Source of the DNA: Erysipelotrichaceae bacterium
GTDB taxonomy: Bacteria > Bacillota_I > Bacilli_A > Erysipelotrichales > Erysipelotrichaceae
Direction: 5' to 3'
NCBI GenBank assembly: GCA_029101345.1
Contig: JAQXQU010000017.1
Span: forward strand, 18,527 to 82,526
DNA length: 64,000 nt
This document shows, piece by piece, positions 17,089 through 25,512 of the stretch (positions within the stretch are counted from its first letter, which is position 1; each line of letters starts with the position of its first letter). The notes under the pieces were generated by a model. That model did no database searches. It saw only the letters and a program-made list of their open reading frames with translations, and was not told the DNA's origin. A program made the position numbers and the translations under genes.

Positions 17089-17442
17089 TTATTGTCTTTC
17101 CCCGCAGTAGTTGCAGTATTTGGAGTCAGCATCGATGGCTTTGCCACAATGCTTGCAATAGATCCTGTTATCACTGAGGCCATTCTTGAAAGCTCTTGCG
17201 CTTTTCTCAATGCCAATTGAAGTGATATCGCTGATATCATCAGATAAATTCATCATGTCTTCCTTGGATTCATCCATCAGGATATTCATGGTGTCAACAT
17301 TCTTCTTTAGCATACGGGCACGTGCTTTAGGCGAAAACATTGTAACGATACTGAAGATGATGCCACCAAAGACCAGAACGAAGATGGTTATGAAAACAAA
17401 GGGGAAGACGGCTTCCAAGATATCAAAGAAATCAAATCCCAT
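17089..17442 (-). CDS. Membrane-anchored zinc-ribbon protein, function unknown
   Basis: 117 residues. One strongly hydrophobic segment runs over about residues 9-37 (FPFVFITIFVLVFGG), followed by a basic, then helical acidic linker. The C-terminal zinc ribbon has CKHCGK and CNYCGE. This suggests a single-pass membrane protein with a cytosolic metal-bound knob. GGAGGT precedes the ATG. It is a monocistronic gene convergent with truA. I do not recognise a specific family. Confidence 0.8.
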   Translation of the reverse strand: MGFDFFDILEAVFPFVFITIFVLVFGGIIFSIVTMFSPKARARMLKKNVDTMNILMDESKEDMMNLSDDISDITSIGIEKSARAFKNGLSDNRIYCKHCGKAIDADSKYCNYCGERQ

Positions 17443-17695
17443 GTCAATACCTCCTGTATTACTGATTCAATTATATGATGAATCAAGGCAATTAAAATGG
17501 TTTTGTGATAGGAATAGGGTGGTCTATTTCTCTTGTGACATGCTGATAAGCTTTTTATATGATAATGTCTGATGCCTCTTTGCAGCTGCTTCTAAGAGGA
17601 TTTTTCCAAAATCCTGGGTTAGGTACTAAGTGATTGCAAGGAAGAGCAGTCAGTGCAAGCCAGCTTGGCTCCGATAAGATTGAAGGAATGTAAAG
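17443..17695. other. Intergenic region without a recognisable gene
   Basis: I find no credible coding frame here. It contains two clean hairpins. One is an eight-pair stem, AGGATTTT with AAAATCCT (17597-17615). The other is AGCCA/TGGCT (about 17658-17670), flanked by TTGCA and TGCAA. No T run follows either, so they are not simple terminators. It could hold an unannotated RNA or be decayed sequence. Confidence 0.4.
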
Positions 17696-17739
17696 TAAAA
17701 AAGTCCTATTTTATTGCATTTTGCAACAAATAGGACTAA
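17696..17739 (-). terminator. Terminator of the tRNA-Thr gene
   Basis: On the minus strand AGTCCTATTT... pairs with its complement as a ten-base perfect stem (17702-17711 with 17728-17737), with an inner TTGCA/TGCAA stem and a T run after it. Confidence 0.85.
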
Positions 17740-17750
17740 AAGAATACTAG

Positions 17751-17826
17751 TGGTGCCGACGAAGGGATTCGAACCCCCGACCTACGCGTTACGAGTGCGT
17801 TGCACTACCGGCTGTGCTACGTCGGC
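17751..17826 (-). tRNA. tRNA-Thr (anticodon CGU)
   Basis: The cloverleaf folds with acceptor GCCGACG/CGTCGGC, D stem GCAC/GTGC, anticodon loop CTCGTAA (anticodon CGU), and the T arm with GTTCGAATC. A 3' CCA is encoded. The anticodon stem has one mismatch at its loop-closing pair. It is a lone tRNA gene with its own terminator, downstream of nothing in the same direction, between the zinc-ribbon and FemAB genes. Confidence 0.93.
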
Positions 17827-17845
17827 ATAATAAGCATTCAGCTTA

Positions 17846-19114
17846 TTATCTGATTCTCTTGAGGAAGGAGTAACCCTTCATAAGAATATCATATAGCATT
17901 TTGATCGGTTTATTGACTGTATATTCAAATTGGCCAATCAATTCAACAACTTCACCACCATATTCCCTCTTATATGAATATAAGCCATAGTGTTCGGATT
18001 TAGGATCGAAGTTGCCAGAGATGCCATAGAAATTATAATACTGATAGCCTTCCTCTTTCATCTTTCTGATCATTTCAGCAATGATAATGACAGAAGTAGA
18101 GAATTCCTGCAGATAGTCCTTGTCATTTCCAGCTAAGAGCTGAATGGCTTCAATGCCACAGGTCATAAGGCAGATGGCTGAGAGGGGAACAATCTCTCCT
18201 CTTTCATCAAGGGATTTGTTAACAGTTGCCAGAAGCTTGTTTGATGAGTCAATAATGGAATTGTTGGTAGCGATAGTGTTAAGAGCCTTCTTGGTATCTT
18301 TTCCTTCAAGAAGGGCATTTTCTTCCTGTTTATCCTTGATTGTCTCAAGGAGGTTTTCCTTGCATTTAAGGAAATTGATTTCTGCTACAAATAGACGCAT
18401 GAAACCACCATCATGCATAGCATTATACATCTTTTCATAATAGGCAAAGGAACGGTCGACAAAGCCTTTGCGATCAGCAGTCTTTTCCATCAGTTCCTTG
18501 AAGATATGGATTTCTGACTTGTCCAGTTCCCTTACTTCAACTGCCAAGGCATCCTTCTTCTTGGCTCTTCTTTTGACTGTTGTGCCAAAACCTTTGAAGA
18601 TCTCATCATAGCTCTTATCAAGTGGTGTTCTGAAAAGGAAGCGGGGCTGCAGGTTTTCGAAATTGAGATTGAAGCCATTCTTATGGCAGTAGCCTAAATC
18701 CAGAAGATCATTTACTACCTGGCTGTTATCAAAACCACCTTCAACTAGATTGCCACCAATGTCCCTTTGCTTATAGGCGACATTTGGATCGATGATGAGT
18801 TCAAAGACATGCTTGTCTTTTAAACAGGCGATCAAATCACGATTGAAGTCTTTTAAGAGCTTTGAATTATTGTAGTCAAGCATAAAGCCTCGTGGGCAAT
18901 AGGCTAGATATGAATTGATTACAGGCATCTTTTTTAATAGGAAAAGACCAAGAGCCAATATTTGGCCATTATCATCTTCATAGCCTAAATAGAGGCTTTT
19001 CCAGCCGGTCATGACTTTTAGATCAGCCCAGTTTGATGTCTGATGGAAGCTTTGCATTTCAAAGTTCCTGGCTAATCCATTGAAATCTTCCTTTTTAATT
19101 TCCTTTATTTGCAT
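17846..19114 (-). CDS. FemAB-family peptidoglycan bridge aminoacyltransferase (second of tandem pair)
   Basis: Predicted aminoacyl-tRNA-dependent ligase that adds residues to the peptide bridge of lipid II. It has the double GNAT-like FemAB architecture in 422 residues. FYGISGNFDP and the C-terminal LYSYKREYGGEVVELIGQFE are the conserved substrate-pocket segments. A Lys/Glu-rich helical insertion (about residues 248-305) is in the place of the FemA coiled-coil arm. GGAG precedes ATG 19114, which lies ten bases inside the upstream paralogue, so both are made from one message. Which amino acid each adds is unknown. Confidence 0.88.
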   Translation of the reverse strand: MQIKEIKKEDFNGLARNFEMQSFHQTSNWADLKVMTGWKSLYLGYEDDNGQILALGLFLLKKMPVINSYLAYCPRGFMLDYNNSKLLKDFNRDLIACLKDKHVFELIIDPNVAYKQRDIGGNLVEGGFDNSQVVNDLLDLGYCHKNGFNLNFENLQPRFLFRTPLDKSYDEIFKGFGTTVKRRAKKKDALAVEVRELDKSEIHIFKELMEKTADRKGFVDRSFAYYEKMYNAMHDGGFMRLFVAEINFLKCKENLLETIKDKQEENALLEGKDTKKALNTIATNNSIIDSSNKLLATVNKSLDERGEIVPLSAICLMTCGIEAIQLLAGNDKDYLQEFSTSVIIIAEMIRKMKEEGYQYYNFYGISGNFDPKSEHYGLYSYKREYGGEVVELIGQFEYTVNKPIKMLYDILMKGYSFLKRIR

Positions 19115-20379
19115 GTTTGTTTCTCCAATGAATGATAGTAGCGGATTCTTCTTCTGATTCTTAGAAGAAGGGAAATAAAGAAATTGGTCAGAGGTCTGGT
19201 AATGAAGTCAAATTCCCCAATGAATTCATCGAAGTCTCCACCAAAGCGCATCTTGAAGAGGTAGATGCCATAGATTGGACTTGTTTTGTCCACAACACCT
19301 TCAGAACCAAAGAAATCAACTTCTTTGAATCCTTCCCTGCTAGCATCCTTGAGGATGTGGTAATAGAGTTCATAATTGGCATTTAAAAACATCAGATCAT
19401 CGCGATTGCCACCATGGATGGTCCAGACCTTATCATTATGTTTGGCAGTAATGATTGCCGAAAGAACCAAATAGTCATCCTTGATGTTGCTGATCTGTTC
19501 AAGATCCTTGAGCAAACGATTCTTCTTGTTTTCAAGTTCCTTGAGCCGGTTTTCCTTCTTCTTGCCATCAGGACGTGCACTAACAGCCTCTTCCTCCCTT
19601 GCTATTTCTTCTTTTTTCCTGTTATAGATATCCTTTAGCTTGTTGATATCAACAGCAGCAAGATAAATATCAGACATGTCAAAGGCATGAAGAGTTTCAT
19701 AGAAATCCCTGAAGAACTTTTCGTCTTCTACATACATCTTCTTGCGTATTGCCGTTTCCTTCATGACTTCATAGAAGGCAGTTATATCACTGCTATCACC
19801 TTTCTTGAGAATCAAGCCATTAGGATTGTTATCCTTGAGAATCTTCCTTGTTGTATTGTGAAAAGAGGAAAGAAGCTCTTCTTCACTCCTATTGACATTG
19901 ACTCTGAAAGTGAAACGAGGATTGGCAGTATCGATAAAATTGGTGGTAAAGCCCTTGTGCTTGCCGCCAAGATCCTTTAGCTTGGCGATGACAGCAAGGT
20001 TTTCAGGATAGTCTTCAATGATATTGCCGTCTTTGTCCAACTTATGGATGATCAGATCTGGATCAAGCTTAAGATAAAGGCCATGATGATTCTTGACATA
20101 TTGCTTGAGGCCGCTAATGACGGCGGTTAAATCTGCATTGTCCTGGTAATTGGCAATTGGTCCTCTAGGACAATAGAAAGTTGACCATTTCAGGACTTTC
20201 TTTTCAAGAAGAAGGGCAGTAGCACAGAGCTTATCTTCATTGAAGAAGCCAAGATGGTGAACAAGATAGCCTCTTTTTTTATTAACTTCACCCCAAGGGT
20301 AGCTTTGCATGAAGTGGGTTCGTTCCTGCTTCTTGGCAAATTCATCAAACTGTTGCTGTTGTAGTTCCTTGATTATCAT
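19105..20379 (-). CDS. FemAB-family peptidoglycan bridge aminoacyltransferase (first of tandem pair)
   Basis: 424-residue paralogue of the following gene, with the same family features: the N-terminal FMQSYPWGEV, FYCPRGPIANY and the C-terminal FFGSEGVVDK plus LFKMRFGGDFDEFIGEFD. A long charged helical hairpin (about residues 243-300, KKEEIAREEEAV onward) corresponds to the coiled-coil arm of FemA/FemX. The start ATG at 20379 follows TATACT (20388-20393, with TGC before it) by eight bases without a Shine-Dalgarno. Being first in the operon, it may add the first bridge residue; this is inference only. Confidence 0.88.
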   Translation of the reverse strand: MIIKELQQQQFDEFAKKQERTHFMQSYPWGEVNKKRGYLVHHLGFFNEDKLCATALLLEKKVLKWSTFYCPRGPIANYQDNADLTAVISGLKQYVKNHHGLYLKLDPDLIIHKLDKDGNIIEDYPENLAVIAKLKDLGGKHKGFTTNFIDTANPRFTFRVNVNRSEEELLSSFHNTTRKILKDNNPNGLILKKGDSSDITAFYEVMKETAIRKKMYVEDEKFFRDFYETLHAFDMSDIYLAAVDINKLKDIYNRKKEEIAREEEAVSARPDGKKKENRLKELENKKNRLLKDLEQISNIKDDYLVLSAIITAKHNDKVWTIHGGNRDDLMFLNANYELYYHILKDASREGFKEVDFFGSEGVVDKTSPIYGIYLFKMRFGGDFDEFIGEFDFITRPLTNFFISLLLRIRRRIRYYHSLEKQTCK

Positions 20380-20381
20380 AC

Positions 20382-21518
20382 TTATCTAGTATAGCACTTT
20401 TTTAAAAGATGCATTTTGATGCATGCATGGTCATTATTCAGCTTTTGGCAATGGATTAAGAAAAGCAGCTCATCCTGCACCATCCGGATATCCTTTCCAC
20501 TATAGCCATATTCCATCAGTTCATCACCGCTGATGTTCAGATTCTTCAATGTAACCATAAAAGGCAAGAGCTTGTGATAACGCTTGGCATAGTTGTGATT
20601 GTGATAATGGTTCAGAACTTCCAGCAGTTCCTTTTGATAATGGTCATTGGCTAAAAGGCGGATGAATTCGTAATCATCATTGACATTAATTGAAAAAGCT
20701 TCCTTAAGGGTTTTGACTAATAGATCTTCGCTTTTGGAAAATTTGTATTCAACTAATGAAGTCTTGTCATCCTTTAATAGATATGCAAGCTTTTCGTAAG
20801 GACCTTGAAGATTGTCAATATCTTCATCAGGTTTTAATAGCGGGATAAAGCAATGGAAAACATCCAGATATTCATTAATGGTCTGATAGGTATTATCATA
20901 TCGAAGAATCTTGAAGAGCTCCTCCTTTTTTCTTTCCATGGAGATATAGGATAGCAGTTCCTTATTGGCAAAAAGAGCATCCTTTGTCTTTTCTTCGATG
21001 GCAAAGCCAAGCTGAACAGAAAAACGGATAGTCCTCAGGATTCTTAATGCATCTTCCTTATAGCGCTCATTGGGATCACCAATTGCTCGAAGAATCCGGT
21101 TTTTCAGATCCTTTTGGCCATCAAAGAGGTCGATGATCTTGCTGCTTTTATCAAGACATAGGGCATTGATAGTCAGATCCCTTCTGGATAGATCCTCTTT
21201 TAGGTCATCAACAAATTCAATCCTATTGGGGTGACGGTGGTCAAGATAATCTGATTCCTTTCTAAAAGGAGTAATCTCAATCACGATGCCATTGATGTTA
21301 ACAGCAACGCAACCGTGTTTTCTGCCTATATCATAATGAGGATGGTCTTTGAAGATCTTCCTGATTTCATCGGGGTTGGCATTGGTTGTGATATCATAAT
21401 CAGAGACTGGACGTTTTAAAAGAAGGTCACGAACTGCTCCTCCAACAAGATAAGCCTGCTTGTTGTGGCTATTTAGCAGTTCAAGGGCTAGGTATGCTTC
21501 AGGGGCAAACTCTTTCAT
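20382..21518 (-). CDS. cca: CCA tRNA nucleotidyltransferase
   Basis: Class II nucleotidyltransferase that adds or repairs the CCA end of tRNAs. Visible are the G-rich motif LVGGAVRDLLL, the metal-binding DYDITT, and RRDLTINAL, followed by the basic helical domain with EDALRILRTIRFSVQLGF. I placed the start at ATG 21518 (378 residues). TATAAT at 21525-21530 with upstream TGT ends six bases before it, and the csp terminator lies just upstream, so a longer frame reaching 21623 is not translated. All the tRNA genes I can read here encode CCA, so the role is probably mostly repair. Confidence 0.94.
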   Translation of the reverse strand: MKEFAPEAYLALELLNSHNKQAYLVGGAVRDLLLKRPVSDYDITTNANPDEIRKIFKDHPHYDIGRKHGCVAVNINGIVIEITPFRKESDYLDHRHPNRIEFVDDLKEDLSRRDLTINALCLDKSSKIIDLFDGQKDLKNRILRAIGDPNERYKEDALRILRTIRFSVQLGFAIEEKTKDALFANKELLSYISMERKKEELFKILRYDNTYQTINEYLDVFHCFIPLLKPDEDIDNLQGPYEKLAYLLKDDKTSLVEYKFSKSEDLLVKTLKEAFSINVNDDYEFIRLLANDHYQKELLEVLNHYHNHNYAKRYHKLLPFMVTLKNLNISGDELMEYGYSGKDIRMVQDELLFLIHCQKLNNDHACIKMHLLKKCYTR

Positions 21519-21534
21519 ATTATGATTATAACAA

Positions 21535-21560
21535 AGAAAAAAGGTCTCAATGAGACCTTG
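21535..21560 (-). terminator. Terminator of the cold-shock gene
   Basis: On the minus strand AAGGTCTCA and TGAGACCTT form a nine-pair stem with almost no loop, followed by a T run. It separates csp from the cca promoter. Confidence 0.85.
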
Positions 21561-21567
21561 CATGAGC

Positions 21568-21765
21568 TTAAAGCTTTTCGACTTTGACTGCCTGAGGACC
21601 TTTGTCACCGTTGTTGACTTCATATCTTACAGCCTGGCCGTCTTCCAAAGACTTATAGCCATCCTGAATGATTGAAGAGAAGTGGACAAATACTTCAACA
21701 CCATCATCACCAGTGATAAAGCCATAGCCTTTAGTGGCATTGAACCACTTTACTTTTCCTGTCAT
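21568..21765 (-). CDS. Cold-shock domain protein
   Basis: 65-residue single-strand nucleic-acid-binding beta barrel of the CspA family. RNP1 reads KGYGFIT and RNP2 VFVHFSSI, with the N-terminal GKVKWFN intact. The start is the ATG at 21765, which has GGGAGG eight bases upstream; an in-frame ATG further up would add 13 residues not found in the family. It is monocistronic with its own terminator. It probably acts as an RNA chaperone. Confidence 0.96.
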   Translation of the reverse strand: MTGKVKWFNATKGYGFITGDDGVEVFVHFSSIIQDGYKSLEDGQAVRYEVNNGDKGPQAVKVEKL

Positions 21766-21857
21766 TGTTTCCTCCCTAATATTTACTATCAAATCATAAA
21801 ACATATGAAGGAATTATGCAAATAAATCAAGTACAATCTAATTGAGGTAATACCATT

Positions 21858-22829
21858 ATGCAATATCCCGACTTTCTAAAGAAAAAAGATACGATTGGCA
21901 TCTGCGCACCAAGTGCTGGCGTTGGAAAGAAGCTGGTTGAGTATGAGGAATCGTTAAGTGTTCTGAAAAATGCCGGCTATCAGATCAAGGAAACAGCCAG
22001 TGTCAGAATCAATGATGTCAGAAGCAATTCCGCAAGCATCAGAGCAAGGGAATTCCATGAACTATTGGCAGATGATGAAGTGTCCTTCATTGGCTTTGCG
22101 GCCGGTGGTGACTATATGTATGAAATGCTGGGTGATGTTGACTTTGATATGATTAGAAAACATCCCAAATGGCTTATGGGGGCTTCTGACCCCACTAATC
22201 TTCTCTATCCTGTCACAACTTTGCTTGATATAGCGACCATCTATGGCTACAATGCCGGTGGCTATAGCTTGGATGGTGGACGTAGCAATGATGACAATCT
22301 CAGAATCATTGCTGGCGATATCATCAAGCAGAAATCATATGGCTTCTATAAGACCTTTCTTGATGAGATTGATGGCAATGACATCAAGCATCCTGTCAAT
22401 TGGAAAAGTGATAATGATTTCAAGGCGGAAGGAAGACTTATTGGTGGCTGCTTTGACGTCATATCTACACTGATGGGGACACCATTTGATGGAGCCAAGG
22501 ACTTTATTAGACGTTATCAGGATGATGGAATCATCTGGTATTTTGACAATTATGCAAGAAATTCCTTTGACTTTTATCTGACATTGCTACAGATGAAATA
22601 CGCAGGCTATTTTGAACATTGCAGGGCAGTGCTGCTTGGAAGGCATGCCTTTGGAAATGAAGAAAACATGACATATTATGAGGCTATGAAAAGGGTACTT
22701 GGTGCGATACCTTTTGCCTATGATCTTGATATTGGCCATACCACTCCGTGCATGACTTTGATCAATGGCTCCTATGCCACATTTGAAATAAGTGGCAATA
22801 AGGGTTCAATTGTCATGGAACTAAGATAA
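21858..22829 (+). CDS. Peptidase S66 (LD-carboxypeptidase/MccF-like)
   Basis: Predicted serine peptidase of the S66 family, which cleaves L,D-bonds in murein tetrapeptides or inactivates microcin-type compounds. The N-terminus KKKDTIGICAPSAG and the nucleophile segment GASDPTNLL (Ser about residue 112; GYSDIT is commoner in the family) are visible. The catalytic His is in DIGHTTPCMTL near the C-terminus, and a Glu is expected in between. At 323 residues it is normal length with no signal peptide. A GAGGTAA ribosome site and a TACAAT-like -10 precede it. Confidence 0.85.
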   Translation: MQYPDFLKKKDTIGICAPSAGVGKKLVEYEESLSVLKNAGYQIKETASVRINDVRSNSASIRAREFHELLADDEVSFIGFAAGGDYMYEMLGDVDFDMIRKHPKWLMGASDPTNLLYPVTTLLDIATIYGYNAGGYSLDGGRSNDDNLRIIAGDIIKQKSYGFYKTFLDEIDGNDIKHPVNWKSDNDFKAEGRLIGGCFDVISTLMGTPFDGAKDFIRRYQDDGIIWYFDNYARNSFDFYLTLLQMKYAGYFEHCRAVLLGRHAFGNEENMTYYEAMKRVLGAIPFAYDLDIGHTTPCMTLINGSYATFEISGNKGSIVMELR

Positions 22830-22855
22830 AAAGGCAGTCAATGCTGCCTTTTGAA
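22829..22855 (+). terminator. Terminator after the S66 peptidase gene
   Basis: AAAAGGCAG pairs with CTGCCTTTT around a six-base loop; the T run is part of the stem. Confidence 0.8.
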
Positions 22856-22899
22856 TCAATTGGGGATAGGGCTTTAAAAGGAAAATCTATAATTAAAAG

Positions 22900-22962
22900 C
22901 TATCCAAAGCAATAAAAGAGTGCCACCAGAATCAGGAACGCCAGTGAGCCTGCTATATTCAT
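22900..22962 (-). CDS. Candidate 20-residue hydrophobic peptide
   Basis: On the minus strand an ATG at 22962 opens a 20-codon frame ending in TAG. The peptide is almost entirely hydrophobic (MNIAGSLAFLILVALF, then YCFG) and has the length of one membrane helix. It lies 50 bases behind the aldolase gene in the same direction. No convincing Shine-Dalgarno or -10 is adjacent, and a plus-strand promoter and terminator-like hairpin overlap it, so it may be chance. Confidence 0.22.
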   Translation of the reverse strand: MNIAGSLAFLILVALFYCFG

Positions 22963-22964
22963 AT

Positions 22965-22986
22965 GGCCTGAAATAGGCCGTTTTTC
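22965..22986 (+). terminator. Terminator-like hairpin without an upstream gene
   Basis: GGCCT and AGGCC form a five-pair stem, then G and TTTTT. About 70 bases upstream on the same strand lies TATAAT (22888-22893). No plus-strand gene lies between. Confidence 0.4.
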
Positions 22987-23011
22987 AATAGTTTTATATA
23001 AGCCGAGGGTG

Positions 23012-24052
23012 CTATTTGGTTCTATTCTCCATCAGCTTGTTGAAATAATCATAGAAGCCAATGATTTCCTTGACAGGTGTATTCCAGGATGTGACAAAAC
23101 GGACAATGGTATGGTTATCATCATAAGCTCCCCAATCAAGGAAGACATAATCCTTGCGCAATTCTTCAATCAAAGAGTTCTCAAGGATTGGGAAGATCTG
23201 GTTAGTGGTGGAATTGCCATAAAGCTTGATGCCATGTTTCCTAAAGACATAAGCAAGGGCATTGGCCATGCGATTGGCATGCTTTGCCAGTTTGTAATAA
23301 AGTCCATTATTGAAGAATGTGCAGAAGGAAACACCAACAATTCTTCCTTTTGCCAGCATTGAGCATCGCTGCTTGATATAAAAACGGAAGTTTTCCTTAA
23401 GACTGTCGTTGACAATAACCATAGCCTCACCAAGCAAAGCGCCATTCTTGGTGCCACCAATATAGAACATATCAGCCATCTCTGCGATGTCTTTTAGTGT
23501 AAGGTCATTGTTGTTGGCGGTAAGAGCACAACCAAGACGTGCACCATCAAGATAGAGCATCAAACCATATTCATCACAGATTTCTCTGATGGCTTTCAAT
23601 TCAGCTTTGGTATAGATAGTGCCAATTTCAGTCGAATCAGAGACAAAGACCATCGCTGGTTTGACCATATGTTCATCGGTATGGGCATCACAGATTCTTC
23701 TGATATCCTCTGGTCTTAGCTTGCCATCATCATTGGGAGCTGTCAGAATCTTGTGACCTGTTGCTTCAACGGCACCGGTTTCATGGGTGTTGATATGGCC
23801 GGTATCTGCTGAAATCACAGCTTCATAAGGCTTGAGAATTGCACTGATGGCAAGAACATTGCAAGGCGTTCCACCAGTGATGAAATGGACATCAGCCTGA
23901 GGCTGGCCTATTTCCTCTCTGATCATTTCCTCGGCTTTGAGGCAATATTCATCAAGTCCATAGCCTGCTGATTGCTGGAAGTTGACTTTGATAAGTTCCT
24001 CCATTATTTGAAGGCATGCGCCTTCCGAGTAGTCATTTGCAAAACTGTACAT
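23012..24052 (-). CDS. Threonine aldolase family PLP enzyme (beta-eliminating lyase)
   Basis: Fold-type I PLP enzyme, probably a low-specificity L-threonine aldolase that cleaves threonine or allo-threonine to glycine and acetaldehyde. The PLP-lysine motif is YIGGTKNGALLGEA near residue 200, and the cofactor-stacking and phosphate contacts lie in FITGGTPCN and YLDGARLG. 346 residues, normal length. GGAG precedes the ATG at 24052. It is a single gene. Substrate stereospecificity cannot be told by eye. Confidence 0.88.
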   Translation of the reverse strand: MYSFANDYSEGACLQIMEELIKVNFQQSAGYGLDEYCLKAEEMIREEIGQPQADVHFITGGTPCNVLAISAILKPYEAVISADTGHINTHETGAVEATGHKILTAPNDDGKLRPEDIRRICDAHTDEHMVKPAMVFVSDSTEIGTIYTKAELKAIREICDEYGLMLYLDGARLGCALTANNNDLTLKDIAEMADMFYIGGTKNGALLGEAMVIVNDSLKENFRFYIKQRCSMLAKGRIVGVSFCTFFNNGLYYKLAKHANRMANALAYVFRKHGIKLYGNSTTNQIFPILENSLIEELRKDYVFLDWGAYDDNHTIVRFVTSWNTPVKEIIGFYDYFNKLMENRTK

Positions 24053-24264
24053 GGTATCTGCTCCTTAAGCTTTTTATCTTACTAGATAAGTATAATTAGC
24101 ATTACTAGCCATTGTCAAAGAAAGCCATCACCTTAAGAATTGATTAATCTTTTAATGCAAGATTGATTGTATCTGCGATAATAATCGGCTTTCCTGATTT
24201 TTAATCCGCTTTTTGGCCATGCATCACATCTTTATATAAAAAGTCTTTTTGCTATAATCAAGTT

Positions 24265-25512
24265 ATGAACAAAAAAAGACGAATTAGACCACTTAGGCTG
24301 GCGATGCTCATAGCCTTGGTGGTTGTATTTTTCATAAGCATCTTCTTCTCTATCAAACTGCTGATTTCCTTTGTTACAGATGGTGGAATCCAATCGGTCA
24401 ACAGTGATGCTGGCAAGTATCGCTATGGAAAATGCGTGGTCTTTTATCCTAAGGGGGAATTGGGAAAGGAATATGCCAAGACTTTATGTACTAGCAAGGA
24501 TGAAAGGGTAATTGACTACGAGGATGAATCATTTGGGGATTTCCATCACATCATCTATGAGGATCTTGATTACTATACAAGCAATGACTACAAGGAAGCA
24601 AAGCTAAGCGGCATCAAGAATGAAAGGGCGATTGTCTCTTCCTATCTGCGCTATTGCATGAAGAAGGACAATATTGATATTGCCTATACCTCTGACTTCC
24701 TATTAAAGACCAGTCCAGAAAACATTGACCTTAGTGAAGTCAGCTATGAATTGCTTTCAAAAGATGAGATTGGCGCTTATTTCAAGCAATATGACTATCA
24801 GGCAAGGATCCCTTCTGTTTATCTGCAAGGGCATTTCAACGAGGATCTTGGAGTAGAAGCCAAAGAACTTGAAAGGATACGCTACATCAATCCTGAACGC
24901 CCAATGCTGGCTTTGACTTTTGATGATGGTCCAAATGTCAATAAGAGCAATGGCGCAAGCAGTTTGGAAATAGTCAATACGCTTAGCGCTTACGATGCCA
25001 ATGCGACCTTCTTTGTCCTGGGAAGCCGATTAAGCCAGGAATGTGTTGATTTCATCGGCACATCAATAGCTAATGGCAATGAGATTGGTTCACATACCTA
25101 TTCCCATTCATATCTTACAAAGCAGAATGCTTCAGATATTGTGGATGAGATTACCTGGCCAAATAAGCGCATCAATGAGTCATTTGACTATGATATGAAA
25201 TACTATCGTCCACCATATGGAGCTATCAATAGTGATGTCAAGGCCAATCAGCCATATCCGGCAATTCTATGGAATGTCGATTCTGAAGACTGGAAGTCAA
25301 GAAATGCCAATACTGTAAAAGAAAAAGTCATGGCAGAAGTTGACAACTATGATGTTGTGCTTTTCCATGACATCTATTCATCGACTGCCGAAGCAATCAG
25401 GGATCTCGTTCCAATGCTCATTGATGAAGGCTATCAGCTTGTGACCATATCGGAAATGCTTGAGGCTTTGGATATTGATCCATCATCAATCAGTGCTTTC
25501 TATGGCAAATAG
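24265..25512 (+). CDS. Membrane-anchored polysaccharide deacetylase (NodB/PgdA-like)
   Basis: Predicted metal-dependent deacetylase acting outside the cell, most likely on peptidoglycan N-acetylglucosamine. After a basic N-terminus there is one membrane segment (about residues 12-35) and an unassigned domain to about 205. The NodB domain follows: the catalytic TFDDGP (about 219-224), the metal-binding HTYSH near 273, the YRPPYG segment, and the C-terminal VLFHDIY. The start ATG follows TATAAT (24253-24258, TGC upstream) by six bases, with no Shine-Dalgarno. The 3' end overlaps the convergent WYL gene by 13 bases. Confidence 0.9.
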   Translation: MNKKRRIRPLRLAMLIALVVVFFISIFFSIKLLISFVTDGGIQSVNSDAGKYRYGKCVVFYPKGELGKEYAKTLCTSKDERVIDYEDESFGDFHHIIYEDLDYYTSNDYKEAKLSGIKNERAIVSSYLRYCMKKDNIDIAYTSDFLLKTSPENIDLSEVSYELLSKDEIGAYFKQYDYQARIPSVYLQGHFNEDLGVEAKELERIRYINPERPMLALTFDDGPNVNKSNGASSLEIVNTLSAYDANATFFVLGSRLSQECVDFIGTSIANGNEIGSHTYSHSYLTKQNASDIVDEITWPNKRINESFDYDMKYYRPPYGAINSDVKANQPYPAILWNVDSEDWKSRNANTVKEKVMAEVDNYDVVLFHDIYSSTAEAIRDLVPMLIDEGYQLVTISEMLEALDIDPSSISAFYGK

